Positions 33,231 to 41,940 are shown, counted from the stretch's first letter. The stretch: 64,000 nt of DNA from Arthrobacter sp. OV608 (GCA_900110595.1 FOEZ01000005.1:244621-308620), one strand, 5' to 3'. A program made the numbers and translations. Notes: generated by a model from the letters alone, not told the origin.

Positions 33231-34322
33231 CTACAGCGTCGCGCCGTGGCCCGGCGCAACTTCTTCACCCGGTTTCACCGGGCCAGGCGGTGTTCCGTCG
33301 CCAAAGGGCCTGCCGCCCAGGGGCTCGCGGCCGTGTGGCTCAAGCCACCCGCCAAGGGCAGGACCTGCGGGAACGATCCGGGTGGGATTGATGTCCTCGT
33401 GCACGATGTAGTAGTGCTGCTTGATCTGCACAAAGTCGATGGTGTCCCCAAATCCGGGCGTCTGGAAAAGGTCCCGGGCGTATCCCCACAATGCGGGCAT
33501 CTCGCTGAGTTTTTGACGGTTGCACTTGAAGTGGCCGTGGTAGACGGCGTCGAACCGGGCCAGGGTGGTGAACAGCCTCACGTCCGCTTCGGTGATGGTG
33601 TCGCCCACCAGGTAGCGCTGGCCGGACAGGCGGTCCTCCAGCCAGTCCATCGCGGCCCAGAGCCGTTCATAGGCCGAGTCGTATGCTTGCTGTGAGCCGG
33701 CGAAGCCGCAGCGGTAGACACCGTTGTTGACCTCTGTAAACACCCTCTTATTAACCTGGTCGATCTCGTCCCGGAGGTGCTCGGGGTACAGCACAGGTGC
33801 GCCGGGACGGTGGAACCTGGTCCATTCGGTGGAGAAGTCCAGCGTGATCTGCGGGAAGTTGTTGGTCACCACTTCACCAGTGGCCACGTCGACGATCGCG
33901 GGGACGGTGATACCCCGCGGGTAGCCCGGGAACCGCTTGAAAAAGGCCTCCTGCAGGCGTTCGATGCCCAATACCGGGTCCACTCCGCCGGGGTCAAGGT
34001 CAAAGGTCCAGGACCGGGCATCGTGTGTAGGGCCTGGCTGGCCGAGGGAGATCGCATCCTCCAGTCCCAGGAGGCGGCGGACAATCACGGTTCTGTTGGC
34101 CCAGGGGCAGGCCCTCGCGGCGATGAGGCGGTACCGTCCAGCCTCGACCGGCCAGCCAGGTTCCCCGTTGGGTCCCGGCCTGCCGTCCGCGGTGATCCGG
34201 TCCTCGATGTAGTTGGTGTCGCGGTTGAACTCGGCTCCGCCCGTGACGTAGGAGCCGCACGTGCTGTAATCAGTGGTTCTGCCGCCTGCCCTTTGCTGGG
34301 CGTTTTCCGTTTCCTGGCTCAT
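33231..34322 (-). CDS. Glutathione S-transferase family protein (Xi/YqjG-like)
   Basis: A 363-residue GST of the Omega/Xi class related to glutathionyl-hydroquinone reductases. It has the active-site motif AARACPWANRTVIVRRL with the catalytic Cys, GWPVEAGRYRLI before it, TVPAIVDVATGEVVTNNF, and the C-terminal helical domain with YERLWAAMDWLEDRLSGQRY and ADVRLFTTLARFDAVYHGHF. Actinobacteria use mycothiol rather than glutathione, so the physiological thiol is probably mycothiol; mshC lies in this window. The C-terminal tail (GREPLGGRPFGDG ...) is proline/glycine rich. ATG 34322 lies six bases after TAGGCT, a leaderless position. Confidence 0.92.
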   Translation of the reverse strand: MSQETENAQQRAGGRTTDYSTCGSYVTGGAEFNRDTNYIEDRITADGRPGPNGEPGWPVEAGRYRLIAARACPWANRTVIVRRLLGLEDAISLGQPGPTHDARSWTFDLDPGGVDPVLGIERLQEAFFKRFPGYPRGITVPAIVDVATGEVVTNNFPQITLDFSTEWTRFHRPGAPVLYPEHLRDEIDQVNKRVFTEVNNGVYRCGFAGSQQAYDSAYERLWAAMDWLEDRLSGQRYLVGDTITEADVRLFTTLARFDAVYHGHFKCNRQKLSEMPALWGYARDLFQTPGFGDTIDFVQIKQHYYIVHEDINPTRIVPAGPALGGWLEPHGREPLGGRPFGDGTPPGPVKPGEEVAPGHGATL

Positions 34323-34331
34323 AAAACAAGC

Positions 34332-35072
34332 CTATGCGCCCCGCGGCAGGATTGTTGAGATCGGCTGCCAGGCCGCCAGCCAGGATCCGGCCACAAGGAC
34401 CACGAACATGAGGATCCAGATGCCGGAAGGCACTGCCGTTGCACGGTACAGCAGGTAGGCATCGGACGTGGCAAGCCTGTCCCTCCGGCGCAGGTGGACG
34501 TGCGTGAGTTTGCCGAGGTCCCGAACCGCACCAATCAGGAGTACCAGGCCCACGATGACGGCGACATGGCCCACGAACGCTGCCGGAACGAGGACAATCA
34601 GCGCGATGCAGCCAAGGATGGCTCCGGTGGTGATGAGGAAGCCCGCAGCGTTGCGAAGAAAGACCAGTGTGGCGGCCAGGGCAACGGCGCTGGCCGCGAC
34701 GGCGGCCGGCCCCCAGCCATTGAAACCAGACCATACGAAGGCAGCACCAATCACGGCAGGCGTGGGGTAGCCCCAGAAGCAGGACCAAACGGTGGCGAGC
34801 TTGCTCCGGCTGTAGGTGGTGGTGGTTCCGGAATGGTCAAGCCTGAGCCGGATTCCGGCGAGCCGCTGTCCGCTCGTTACGGCGGCAACGGCGTGTCCCA
34901 GTTCGTGGGTTGCGGTAGCGAGCAGGCCAACATACCTCCAGGACCGGCGGGGGATGGCCAACGCAGTGGCGATGGATACCACCAGCAGCAACTCAGTGCT
35001 GGTAATGGTGGGGATATCCGTCTGGCTGAACGCGGTGAGCACCCGGGCCCAAAAGTCATAGGGGAGGCTCAC
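34332..35072 (-). CDS. M50 family membrane metallopeptidase
   Basis: A protein of about 246 residues with a zinc motif in ATATHELGHAVAAVTSGQ (HExxH) next to hydrophobic segments, giving about five membrane helices. This is the M50B-like family of actinobacteria. The second motif region is weak (PAVIGAAFVWSG). The start is uncertain. The frame is open to 35282, but the part before VSLPYDFWARVL (GTG 35072) has no membrane character and includes the upstream intergenic region. Substrate unknown. The stop lies nine bases before the downstream GST start on the same strand, and that gene has its own promoter-like TAGGCT. Confidence 0.75.
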   Translation of the reverse strand: MSLPYDFWARVLTAFSQTDIPTITSTELLLVVSIATALAIPRRSWRYVGLLATATHELGHAVAAVTSGQRLAGIRLRLDHSGTTTTYSRSKLATVWSCFWGYPTPAVIGAAFVWSGFNGWGPAAVAASAVALAATLVFLRNAAGFLITTGAILGCIALIVLVPAAFVGHVAVIVGLVLLIGAVRDLGKLTHVHLRRRDRLATSDAYLLYRATAVPSGIWILMFVVLVAGSWLAAWQPISTILPRGA

Positions 35073-35205
35073 GGGGTGTGGTCCGGGGAGGTGTGGGCTT
35101 TTTCGGGCATAAGCCCCTACGGTACTAGGGATGGCTGAGTGCGGCCGCAGTACCCTGCCGCCCCGCGAACAAGGGCCAACATAAAACAAGGAACAGAGGA
35201 AAACC

Positions 35206-35670
35206 GTGTCATCACTGAAAGAACGGCTGCAGGCCGACGTGGTCATCCACATGAAGGAGCGCAACAAGACGGCGCTCACCACCGTCCGGAACGTCCTTGG
35301 CGAAATCGAGACCCGGGAGAAGTCGGGTAAGACTCCGGTGCAGCTTGATGACCTGCAGGTAACGTCCCTGCTGCAGAAGGAAGCTGCGAAGCGCCGCGAA
35401 ACGGCGGGAATCTACACGGAAGCCGGCCAGCCGGACCGTGCCGCGGCGGAGATCGCCGAGGCGGAAGTCATAGAGTCCTACCTGCCCCAACCGCTGTCGC
35501 AGGAAGAAGTCGAAGCGATCGTGGATGAGGTCATGGCCGGGCTGCGCGACGCGGGCCGTGAACTGACACGGCGGCAGATGGGCGAAGTCATGAAACCAGT
35601 GACGGCGGAGGTGGCGGGGCGCTTCGACGGCAAGGAAGTCAGCCAGATCGTGCGGCGGAAGCTCGCTTAA
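35206..35670 (+). CDS. GatB/YqeY domain-containing protein
   Basis: A 154-residue YqeY protein, homologous to the C-terminal tRNA-contacting tail of GatB. It starts SSLKERLQADVVIHMKERN and contains TVRNVLGEIETREKSGK, EEVEAIVDEVMA and the closing RFDGKEVSQIVRRKL. Stand-alone YqeY is widespread, and a role in tRNA-dependent amidation has been proposed but not proven. GTG 35206 is preceded by GAGGAAAACC. It is monocistronic with a terminator directly behind. Confidence 0.93.
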   Translation: MSSLKERLQADVVIHMKERNKTALTTVRNVLGEIETREKSGKTPVQLDDLQVTSLLQKEAAKRRETAGIYTEAGQPDRAAAEIAEAEVIESYLPQPLSQEEVEAIVDEVMAGLRDAGRELTRRQMGEVMKPVTAEVAGRFDGKEVSQIVRRKLA

Positions 35671-35675
35671 AGCCG

Positions 35676-35706
35676 AGAGGCACGTCTCCCAATGGGACGT
35701 GCCTCT
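35676..35706 (+). terminator. Terminator after yqeY-like gene
   Basis: An inverted repeat AGAGGCACGTC / GACGTGCCTCT, 11-bp perfect arms with a nine-base loop, six bases after the stop and followed by TGCTC. It probably also serves the convergent DUF4193 gene. Confidence 0.75.
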
Positions 35707-35755
35707 TGCTCAGTTGAGGGAATGGCTGAATCCGCCGCTCCACATGACCGCCTGG

Positions 35756-36058
35756 TCAGCCCTCGCACTCGGTGCAGTAGCTGTGGCCGTCCTTCTGGCG
35801 CGCAATCTGCGAGCGGTGACGGACCAGGAAGCATGAGTAGCAGGTGAATTCGTCGTCCGCCTGCGGAATGACCTGCACCACGAGCTCCTCGGCGACGAAT
35901 TCGCCGCCGGGTACGCCCGCACCGTCCAGGCCGTCAGCTTCGTCCAGCTCAAGCACAACGCTGCGTGCGTCGGGAGCATTGGCTGACTGGAGCTGCTCGA
36001 GTGAGTTGTCCTGCGATTCCTTGACGTCGGAACGCAGTTCATCATAATCGGTTGCCAC
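35756..36058 (-). CDS. DUF4193 zinc-binding protein
   Basis: A 100-residue actinobacterial protein. The N-terminus is VATDYDELRSDVKESQDNSL, followed by an acidic middle (LELDEADGLDGAG) and a C-terminal zinc ribbon FTCYSCFLVRHRSQIA ... SYCTECEG with two CxxC pairs. Function is unknown, but it is conserved and usually single-copy in actinobacteria. I chose GTG 36058 (MATDYDEL), the conserved start of the family. The frame runs 72 bases further upstream without family similarity. Confidence 0.9.
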   Translation of the reverse strand: MATDYDELRSDVKESQDNSLEQLQSANAPDARSVVLELDEADGLDGAGVPGGEFVAEELVVQVIPQADDEFTCYSCFLVRHRSQIARQKDGHSYCTECEG

Positions 36059-36268
36059 TTTGGGTGCTTCTCTTTTCTTTGGTTCGTCTGTCGCGTATGA
36101 AACGTACAGCATCATCCGGGTATTCCCCAATAGCCGGAGTATATTGACCGCCGCCTGGGTACAGGTTCAGGGGAAGGCCGGCGCAGCATCCGCTGTGCTG
36201 TTCCGGCCGCAGGAGCAGGGGAGGCCGCAGGAAAAGAAGCGGCCCCGGCTTGAGTCGAAGGGGTTTAT

Positions 36269-37411
36269 GTGGAGCAGATGACTGCAGAATTCGGTGGTGC
36301 CGGGCGGGCCGGTATGGGTGTGGGCCCCGTCCTTGAGAAGTTCGATGAAGTGTACAGGATTGCGGTCCTGCGCGGCGGCGGACTGGGTGACCTGATTTTT
36401 GCCATCCCTGCCATGGCCGCCCTGAAAGCGGCGTATCCGGAGGCTTCCATAACGCTTCTTGGCACTCCGGCGCACCAGGCACTGATTGCGGCGACGAAAA
36501 GCCCGGTGGACGAAGTCTGTGTCCTGCCCTTTTCCGAAGGCGTCCGGCCGGGCGAGGAAAACGAGGAAGAACTGGACCGTTTCTTCCAGGAGATGCGTGC
36601 GCGCCGCTTCGACCTCGCGGTCCAGCTTCACGGCGGGGGACGGTACTCGAATCCCTTCCTGCTGCGCCTCGGAGCCCGGCATACGGTAGGAACCCGCACG
36701 GCCGATGCGGCGAGCCTGGAGCGTACGGTCCCCTACCTCTATTACCAGCATGAACCGCTGCGGGCTTTGGAAGTTGCGGGTTTCGCCGGGGCATTTCCCG
36801 TTGACCTTGAGGCCCGGCTCGCTCCGGCGGAGGGGCTGCGCGCCTTTTCCGGACCAGCCGACGACGGCACCCAGCCTTTGGTGGTGATACATCCCGGCGC
36901 CACCGATCCCCGCCGTCGTTGGCCTGTAGAGCGGTTCGCCGAACTGGCGGCGGCCTGCGCCGCAGACGGATTCCAGGTGGTCGTTGTGGGGGACGGCAGT
37001 GAGCAGGAGATAGGCGCGCGCATCGTCGAACTGGCCGATTCGGGACAGGTCCGGTCCGTGGCGGGAAAACTGGACATGGCAGGTCTGGTGGCGCTCCTTG
37101 CCAGGGCAGCGGTGGTGGTGGGAAATGACAGCGGCCCGCGGCACCTGGCGCAGGCCCTTGGTGTGCCCACCGTGGGAATCTTCTGGGCTGGCAATGTCAT
37201 CAACGCCGGGGCGCTGGGCAGGAGCCTCCATCGCCTCCACGCCTCCTGGGTCACTGCCTGCCCGACATGTGGGATTGATGTCACACAGGTGGGCTGGACG
37301 GCACCACGCTGCCCGCATGACGATTCCGTGGTGGCCGGAGTGGCCGTCCGCGATGTGCATGAGGACGTCCGCAGCCTGGCGGCAACTGGCCTGGGCGGGC
37401 TGGGCGTATGA
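36269..37411 (+). CDS. Glycosyltransferase family 9 (heptosyltransferase-like) 1
   Basis: A 380-residue GT-B enzyme of family GT9. N-terminal domain: YRIAVLRGGGLGDLIFAIPA and LDLAVQLHGGG-like FDLAVQLHGGGRYSN. C-terminal nucleotide-sugar domain: VVIHPGATDPRRRWPVERFAELA, VVVGNDSGPRHLAQALGVPTVGIF. The C-terminus has two Cys (TACPTCGID). In proteobacteria such enzymes add ADP-heptose to LPS; actinobacteria lack LPS, so the acceptor is unknown. The start is GTG 36269 after AAGGGG; ATG 36278 is possible. It overlaps the second GT9 gene (ATGA). Confidence 0.9.
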   Translation: MEQMTAEFGGAGRAGMGVGPVLEKFDEVYRIAVLRGGGLGDLIFAIPAMAALKAAYPEASITLLGTPAHQALIAATKSPVDEVCVLPFSEGVRPGEENEEELDRFFQEMRARRFDLAVQLHGGGRYSNPFLLRLGARHTVGTRTADAASLERTVPYLYYQHEPLRALEVAGFAGAFPVDLEARLAPAEGLRAFSGPADDGTQPLVVIHPGATDPRRRWPVERFAELAAACAADGFQVVVVGDGSEQEIGARIVELADSGQVRSVAGKLDMAGLVALLARAAVVVGNDSGPRHLAQALGVPTVGIFWAGNVINAGALGRSLHRLHASWVTACPTCGIDVTQVGWTAPRCPHDDSVVAGVAVRDVHEDVRSLAATGLGGLGV

Positions 37412-38379
37412 GCAACCCGGGAACTGGACCGGCCATGGCGCCCAATGGAGTGCAGGATGGCAGGCCTGAGCTCCTGGTCCTCCGGGCCCTCAAACTAGGC
37501 GACCTGCTCGTTGCGGTTCCGGCACTCAAGGCCCTCCGGAGGACCTTCCCGGAGCACAGGCTGCGGTATGCGGCCCAAGGATGGTTGTCCGAGGCACTGG
37601 GCCTGGTGGGCGGTTATGAGCTTTTCCCCACCCATGGCCTTGATGAGCCGTTGGCCATCGAGCCCGGCGTAGTGGACGTGGCCGTGAACCTGCACGGCAG
37701 CGGGCCGGAAAGCCAGGACCGGATCGAGGCCCTGCAGGCCAGGCAGACAATCGGGCACCGGAGCCAGTACCGGGATGGGCCGCCCTGGCGCGCGGAACTG
37801 CACGAAAGGGAGCGCTGGGTCAGGCTCCTGGAGTGGCACGGCATCGAAGCTGATCCCCTCGATATCCACCTGAACCGACCCCATGTGCCGAGCCCGGTTC
37901 CCGGTTCCACCGTCCTGCACGTGGGAGCGGCCTACGGCAGCCGCCTCTGGCCGGCCGAGCGCTTCGCGGCAGTTGCCTCCACCCTTGCCGCGGCGGGGCA
38001 CAACGTCGTCTTCACGGGCGGGAGCGGTGAACGGGACCGTGCTCTGGACGTCTGCCGCCGGGCTGGTTTTGCTGAGGACACGGTGCTGGCGGGGCGGCTG
38101 GGGCTGGCCGAATTCGCGGCCACCATCGCAGCTGCGCGGCTTGTGATCTCGGCGGATACCGGAGCGGCCCACCTGGCATCCGCGTATGGCACCCCGTCAG
38201 TGGTGCTGTTTGGCCCGGCTCCACCCGAGATCTGGGGCCCGCCCCCGGGGCCGCACGTCGTCCTGACCCGGGCTGAGCTGAGGCGTGGCGACACCTTCGC
38301 AGACCAACCCGACCCCGCACTTCTGGCTGTCACTGTCCAGGACGTCATGGCGGCGGCGCGCGGGTTGGGCGTGATGTAG
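37408..38379 (+). CDS. Glycosyltransferase family 9 (heptosyltransferase-like) 2
   Basis: A 323-residue paralog of the preceding gene, coupled by a four-base overlap. It has LLVLRALKLGDLLVAVPALK, VDVAVNLHGSGPESQDRIEA, and in the C-terminal domain LHVGAAYGSRLWPAERFAAVA with SADTGAAHLASAYGTPSVVLF. The order and spacing of motifs equal those of the first enzyme, but identity is low, so the two probably act in sequence on one glycan. Donor and acceptor unknown. No polysaccharide export or epimerase genes are adjacent, which is unusual. Confidence 0.9.
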   Translation: MSNPGTGPAMAPNGVQDGRPELLVLRALKLGDLLVAVPALKALRRTFPEHRLRYAAQGWLSEALGLVGGYELFPTHGLDEPLAIEPGVVDVAVNLHGSGPESQDRIEALQARQTIGHRSQYRDGPPWRAELHERERWVRLLEWHGIEADPLDIHLNRPHVPSPVPGSTVLHVGAAYGSRLWPAERFAAVASTLAAAGHNVVFTGGSGERDRALDVCRRAGFAEDTVLAGRLGLAEFAATIAAARLVISADTGAAHLASAYGTPSVVLFGPAPPEIWGPPPGPHVVLTRAELRRGDTFADQPDPALLAVTVQDVMAAARGLGVM

Positions 38380-38453
38380 GGCAGGAAAGCCCAAGCCAAC
38401 CTTGGTGTGTACGGGCCCTCTTGTTTGGGGCCGTGGACCCCTAAAATGAAGCT

Positions 38454-38678
38454 ATGGGCATTGAGTTCGGGATTGCCTTGGTGTTGTTCACCGCCCTGCT
38501 CTGGGTCGTGGTCACTTTCGCCATCCTGTCCGGCATTGACCGGCCGGAGCGGAAGGCCCGGCGCCAGGAACGGAGAGCGGACCGGGCCGAAAAGCGCAGG
38601 ATCAGGTACCGTCCGGTGGTTGGCGGGTCCCGGCTTGCGCACCGAGGCAAGCAATCGCGCACCCTGCACCCGCACTGA
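38454..38678 (+). CDS. Small membrane protein, hypothetical
   Basis: A 74-residue frame: one N-terminal transmembrane helix (FGIALVLFTALLWVVVTFAILSG, about residues 5-27) followed by a strongly basic tail (RKARRQERRADRAEKRR). Such short anchor-plus-basic-tail proteins are common in Arthrobacter. There is no clear Shine-Dalgarno sequence. It ends 13 bases before the convergent SGNH hydrolase gene. Function unknown. Confidence 0.55.
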   Translation: MGIEFGIALVLFTALLWVVVTFAILSGIDRPERKARRQERRADRAEKRRIRYRPVVGGSRLAHRGKQSRTLHPH

Positions 38679-38690
38679 TGCCGGCAGCGG

Positions 38691-39356
38691 TCATTGCGCT
38701 ACAACAAGCGAATGCGGGCCCGGGTGGGGAAGCCGGACCAGTCCGGCGATGGCCTGAGCTATCTTTCGTCCGCCCTGGGCCGACGGCTCGATGGGGTTCG
38801 CATAGTCCGCGTCCTGGCTGCAGATGAGCCGCAGGTCTATCAGTGCTGCTCCATGCGAGAAGGCGGCCCTGGTGATGGAGTCGTTGAAAAGGGCCAGCGC
38901 CGCCTTGATGACCTTCTGGTTCGGCTCCGAGGAAGGTGTGTCGTAGATGGTGCATACCGCTGCCGGCAACCCCTGCGCCAGGACCGCAGGCAGCATGGCC
39001 CGGTAGTCGGCGTCGAACCTGTCTCTCGCCGCCGCCAGCAGCAGCAGCGCCGCGGCAACTGAGGCGGGTTGCTCCTGCAACAGCGGCGCATAGCCCAGCG
39101 CGTCGTTTCCACCGACGCTCACCACGAGGTGGCTCGCGTCCGCAGGCAGGCGGCTAAGCTGGCGGGCGACGCCGGTGATGACGTCCCCGTCGATCGCCAA
39201 AAGTGAGCATTTCCAGCCCGGCAGTTCCTGCCGCAGCTGGGTGACCACGTCCGGGCCGCCATCAACGTAGGCGCCGTTGTCGAAGATGGAATCGCCCAGC
39301 AGCACCACGTGGCCCGGCTTCCGGCCCTGACCGTCCGCATTATTCATTGCTGCCAT
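38691..39356 (-). CDS. SGNH/GDSL hydrolase family protein
   Basis: A 221-residue serine hydrolase of the SGNH type: HVVLLGDSIFDNG (block I serine), Gly region, and VVSVGGNDALGY (block III Asn). The last block, ANPIEPSAQGGRKIA, contains Asp upstream but no obvious D-x-x-H histidine; this is frequent in the actinobacterial subgroup. No signal peptide, so it is probably a cytoplasmic esterase or lipase. ATG 39356 follows AAGGG by six bases and lies inside the end of the BTAD regulator gene (17-base overlap), so the two are translationally coupled. ATG 39347 is an alternative. Confidence 0.83.
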   Translation of the reverse strand: MAAMNNADGQGRKPGHVVLLGDSIFDNGAYVDGGPDVVTQLRQELPGWKCSLLAIDGDVITGVARQLSRLPADASHLVVSVGGNDALGYAPLLQEQPASVAAALLLLAAARDRFDADYRAMLPAVLAQGLPAAVCTIYDTPSSEPNQKVIKAALALFNDSITRAAFSHGAALIDLRLICSQDADYANPIEPSAQGGRKIAQAIAGLVRLPHPGPHSLVVAQ

Positions 39357-41202
39357 GTTCCACCCTTGACTCGATATGGGCCACCTGCGTGGCGGCGGCC
39401 TGTCCGCCGTGCCGGGCAGCCAGGAACGCCGCCAGCGCAGGGTTATCGATATCGCGCGCCAGCCAGGGAACTGCCTGCGCCGCCGCGTCGTCGCCGAGCA
39501 CAGCCCTGTGGGACTGCCCCCGCACCACGAATTCCCGCATCCCGCTCCGGCTCGCCAACTCGGCCAGCCGCTCCACGAACGCGGAGGCGCGCGGTGACCG
39601 GCTGGCAATGGAAACCTCTGCTGCTGCATCCAGGAGCCGGGCGGAGTACCAGAGATACCAGGGTTTGGGCCCGAGGCCCCGGTCGATCCAGTGTGCCGCA
39701 GCAGTCAGGTCGCCGTGCTCCATAAACAGGCGCGCTTCGGCACCGGCTGCCAAAGCCATGTAGCAGTGATCACCGGCCAGCTCGGCCATCACCCACGACC
39801 GGTCGATCAGGGCCGCAGCCTCCTCGAGCTGGCCCGCTGCCAAGTACGTCTCGCCCCGGAGCCCGGCCACAAACGGCTCGAACGAGGTCCAGTGCTCCTC
39901 TGCGATCCAATCCTGTGCACGGTCCAGGGTCACGGCCGCCTGCTTCAGCTCTCCACGAAGCAGGAAGACCCGTCCCAGCAGCGCCGCACTGAACGCCTGC
40001 TGCCGCCGGCTTCCCAAAGCCTCAGCCAGCCGCCCGGACTCCACGAGCGCGGTCACGGCGGCGTCGTACCGGGCGGTGTCGGAGGCCAACATGCCTTGGA
40101 TGGCAAGGACCCGCGCCTGTTCATCCAGGAATCCCTCGGCCGCAATCATCGCCCGGTCCAGCCAGCCGGCGGCACGGTCCGGCACACCCCGCTGCACGGA
40201 CAAGTAGCCCAGCTCGCGGTAGGCGGCAGCGGCGGTGCGTGAGGCGCCTACGGGGCCTTCCGCCTGCAACGCGCGGTGCAGGAAGTCCGCCACCTCCGCG
40301 CCGCGGCCGCCCGCGTGGTGGATCAACGCCCCGGACAATGCCACCAAGGACTCTGCGAGCAGATGATCATTCCCCGTGCCGCGTGCCAGCACCACGGCCA
40401 GACGCAGCTGCTCAAGCCCCCGGTCCACTGCACCCGCCCAGAGCGATGCCCCGCCCGCATCCAGGTAGGAACGCACCGTCGCAGGCGTGGCCGGCATCAA
40501 GGGGTCCTTCTGCGGGGCCGCGTCAGACAATGCCTGCCGGACCTCCGCGGGCAGCGGCAGGCCCAGCTCCTGCCGGTAGAGGTCCCCGCACTTGGTGACA
40601 TGCTGCCGGGCGCGGCGGTGCTCGCCCATGGCCACAAGAGCCTTGACCAGGACGGCGTTGCAGTCTGCATGGAAGGGATCCCGCTCAAGGGCGAGGGTTG
40701 AGAGCTCCGCAGCCAGCCCGGGAGTGCCCGCAGCCAGGGCAGCCAGTGCTGCCTCATACAGCAGGGACTGGACTACGTTGTCGAAGCGGTAGCGCTGGTC
40801 CGCCAGCCAGGAGTCGAAGACAGGGCAGTCAGCGAAGGACAGCCCCTCCAGCAACTGTCCGGTGAAGCCGCGGGGGTCCATGCCGGTGTTGGCGGCCGAG
40901 TCCAGTACTTCCAGGGCGTCACACTGCCACGGAGGCTCAAGTACCAGCCGCAGGGGATCGCCGCCCACCGTCACTCCGTCCAAGGCGCGCCGCAGCTCGG
41001 ACAGGTTCCAGCGCAGGGCACCCAGGGGATCGGCAGCATCGGGAAAAAGCAGCGATGCCATACGGAGTCTGCTGGTGCCTTCGTCCTGCAGCGCAAGGTA
41101 GGCCAGCACCGCCCAGGCCTTGCGGCCCCTGGGCTGGAGTGGAGTAGCGCCAAGGGACTCGATCGCTGGAGGACCGAGGAGCCGAATCCATTTCCCGGCC
41201 AT
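39340..41202 (-). CDS. BTAD/SARP-like transcriptional regulator with TPR region
   Basis: A 620-residue regulator. Residues 1-90 form a winged-helix OmpR/SARP-type DNA-binding domain (WIRLLGPPAIESLG ... GRKAWAVLAYLAL ... LRWNLSELRRALDGV). A bacterial transcriptional activation domain follows (VFDSWLADQRYRFDNVVQ ... ALERDPFHADCNAVLVKAL), then about 350 residues of TPR-like helical repeats. There is no NB-ARC ATPase. ATG 41202 (MAGKWIRLL) lies seven bases after TAGCAT, so I prefer it to ATG 41211. It is coupled to the SGNH hydrolase gene behind it, the obvious candidate target or partner. Confidence 0.85.
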   Translation of the reverse strand: MAGKWIRLLGPPAIESLGATPLQPRGRKAWAVLAYLALQDEGTSRLRMASLLFPDAADPLGALRWNLSELRRALDGVTVGGDPLRLVLEPPWQCDALEVLDSAANTGMDPRGFTGQLLEGLSFADCPVFDSWLADQRYRFDNVVQSLLYEAALAALAAGTPGLAAELSTLALERDPFHADCNAVLVKALVAMGEHRRARQHVTKCGDLYRQELGLPLPAEVRQALSDAAPQKDPLMPATPATVRSYLDAGGASLWAGAVDRGLEQLRLAVVLARGTGNDHLLAESLVALSGALIHHAGGRGAEVADFLHRALQAEGPVGASRTAAAAYRELGYLSVQRGVPDRAAGWLDRAMIAAEGFLDEQARVLAIQGMLASDTARYDAAVTALVESGRLAEALGSRRQQAFSAALLGRVFLLRGELKQAAVTLDRAQDWIAEEHWTSFEPFVAGLRGETYLAAGQLEEAAALIDRSWVMAELAGDHCYMALAAGAEARLFMEHGDLTAAAHWIDRGLGPKPWYLWYSARLLDAAAEVSIASRSPRASAFVERLAELASRSGMREFVVRGQSHRAVLGDDAAAQAVPWLARDIDNPALAAFLAARHGGQAAATQVAHIESRVEHGSNE

Positions 41203-41315
41203 AGGGCCCATGCTACTGCCGCCCGTCCCGGGCGTCTTTAGCGGTCACACGCTTACTCACACGCCCGCCGCACACACTGGCATCACCACATCCACCACTC
41301 ACACGAGGTGTAATC

Positions 41316-41477
41316 ATGGAACTGCTCGGACTGCTGCTCTTTGTACTCTGGGTCCTCATAACCACCGTCTGCACGGTGTTGGCCGACGGCCGGGGCCACA
41401 CGCCCAACGTCCGCTCCACAGCGCCGTGGTCGGCCGGTGACCTACCGAGCGAGCCCTACAGGGCGCTTCTGATGTAG
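41316..41477 (+). CDS. Small membrane protein (53 aa)
   Basis: A 53-codon frame with an excellent ribosome binding site (GAGGTG, seven bases before the ATG). It is followed directly by a terminator. The peptide begins MELLGLLLFVLWVLITTVCT, a single membrane helix, and continues with a polar tail (GRGHTPNVRSTAPWSAGDLP, then SEPYRALLM). It is divergent from the BTAD regulator. The gene-sized transcript with its own terminator supports it. Function unknown. Confidence 0.6.
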   Translation: MELLGLLLFVLWVLITTVCTVLADGRGHTPNVRSTAPWSAGDLPSEPYRALLM

Positions 41478-41505
41478 GTTCTCCAGGCCCGGCCAACAAG
41501 GAGTT

Positions 41506-41545
41506 CGACGGCGGGAACCGGCTGGCCTGCCGGCTCCCGCCGTCG
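41506..41545 (+). terminator. Terminator after the 53-aa gene
   Basis: Arms CGACGGCGGGAACCGGC and GCCGGCTCCCGCCGTCG pair over 17 bp with one mismatch, around a TGGCCT loop. CTTTG follows. It starts 28 bases after the small gene. Confidence 0.75.
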
Positions 41546-41547
41546 CT

Positions 41548-41916
41548 TTGCGCGCGTCGGCGAATGCTGTGACGCCGGCCGGGTGCTTGCCGGATTGGGA
41601 AAACGCGGGAGACTGGAGGTCACCACGACGAAAGCGGACCACCTTGATCAAGCTCCAGCAGGACGCCGACGGTTTCATCCGGATGAACCGGCACTTCCCC
41701 GAGAACCTCACTGTCACCGTCATCTTCACCGATGGCGCTACGGAGGAGTTCCCGGGCCGCCGGCTCAACCGTGCCTATGACGACGCGTTGGCTGAATACC
41801 GCGCCCAGAACCACCTGGATGCCAAAGGCTTCCAACGGTCAGCCCAGAAGAAAACGGGCTCAGGGAACAAGATCGACTTTGTGCGCGTCCACCCTGGAAT
41901 GGGCCGACCGGAATAG
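41548..41916 (+). CDS. Hypothetical protein (up to 122 aa)
   Basis: An open frame whose convincing part starts around LIKLQQDADGFIRMNRHF and continues with VTVIFTDGATEEFPGRRLN, AYDDALAEYRAQNHLD and a basic tail KKTGSGNKIDF. Codon use there is normal for the genome. The first 30 codons overlap the terminator region and are doubtful, so TTG 41644 or ATG 41683 may be the true start; no clear ribosome binding site marks either. It resembles small proteins of unknown function near mobile or stress genes. I cannot assign a family. Confidence 0.45.
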   Translation: MRASANAVTPAGCLPDWENAGDWRSPRRKRTTLIKLQQDADGFIRMNRHFPENLTVTVIFTDGATEEFPGRRLNRAYDDALAEYRAQNHLDAKGFQRSAQKKTGSGNKIDFVRVHPGMGRPE

Positions 41917-41940
41917 CAGAAGCTCAAGAAGGGCAAGGAA

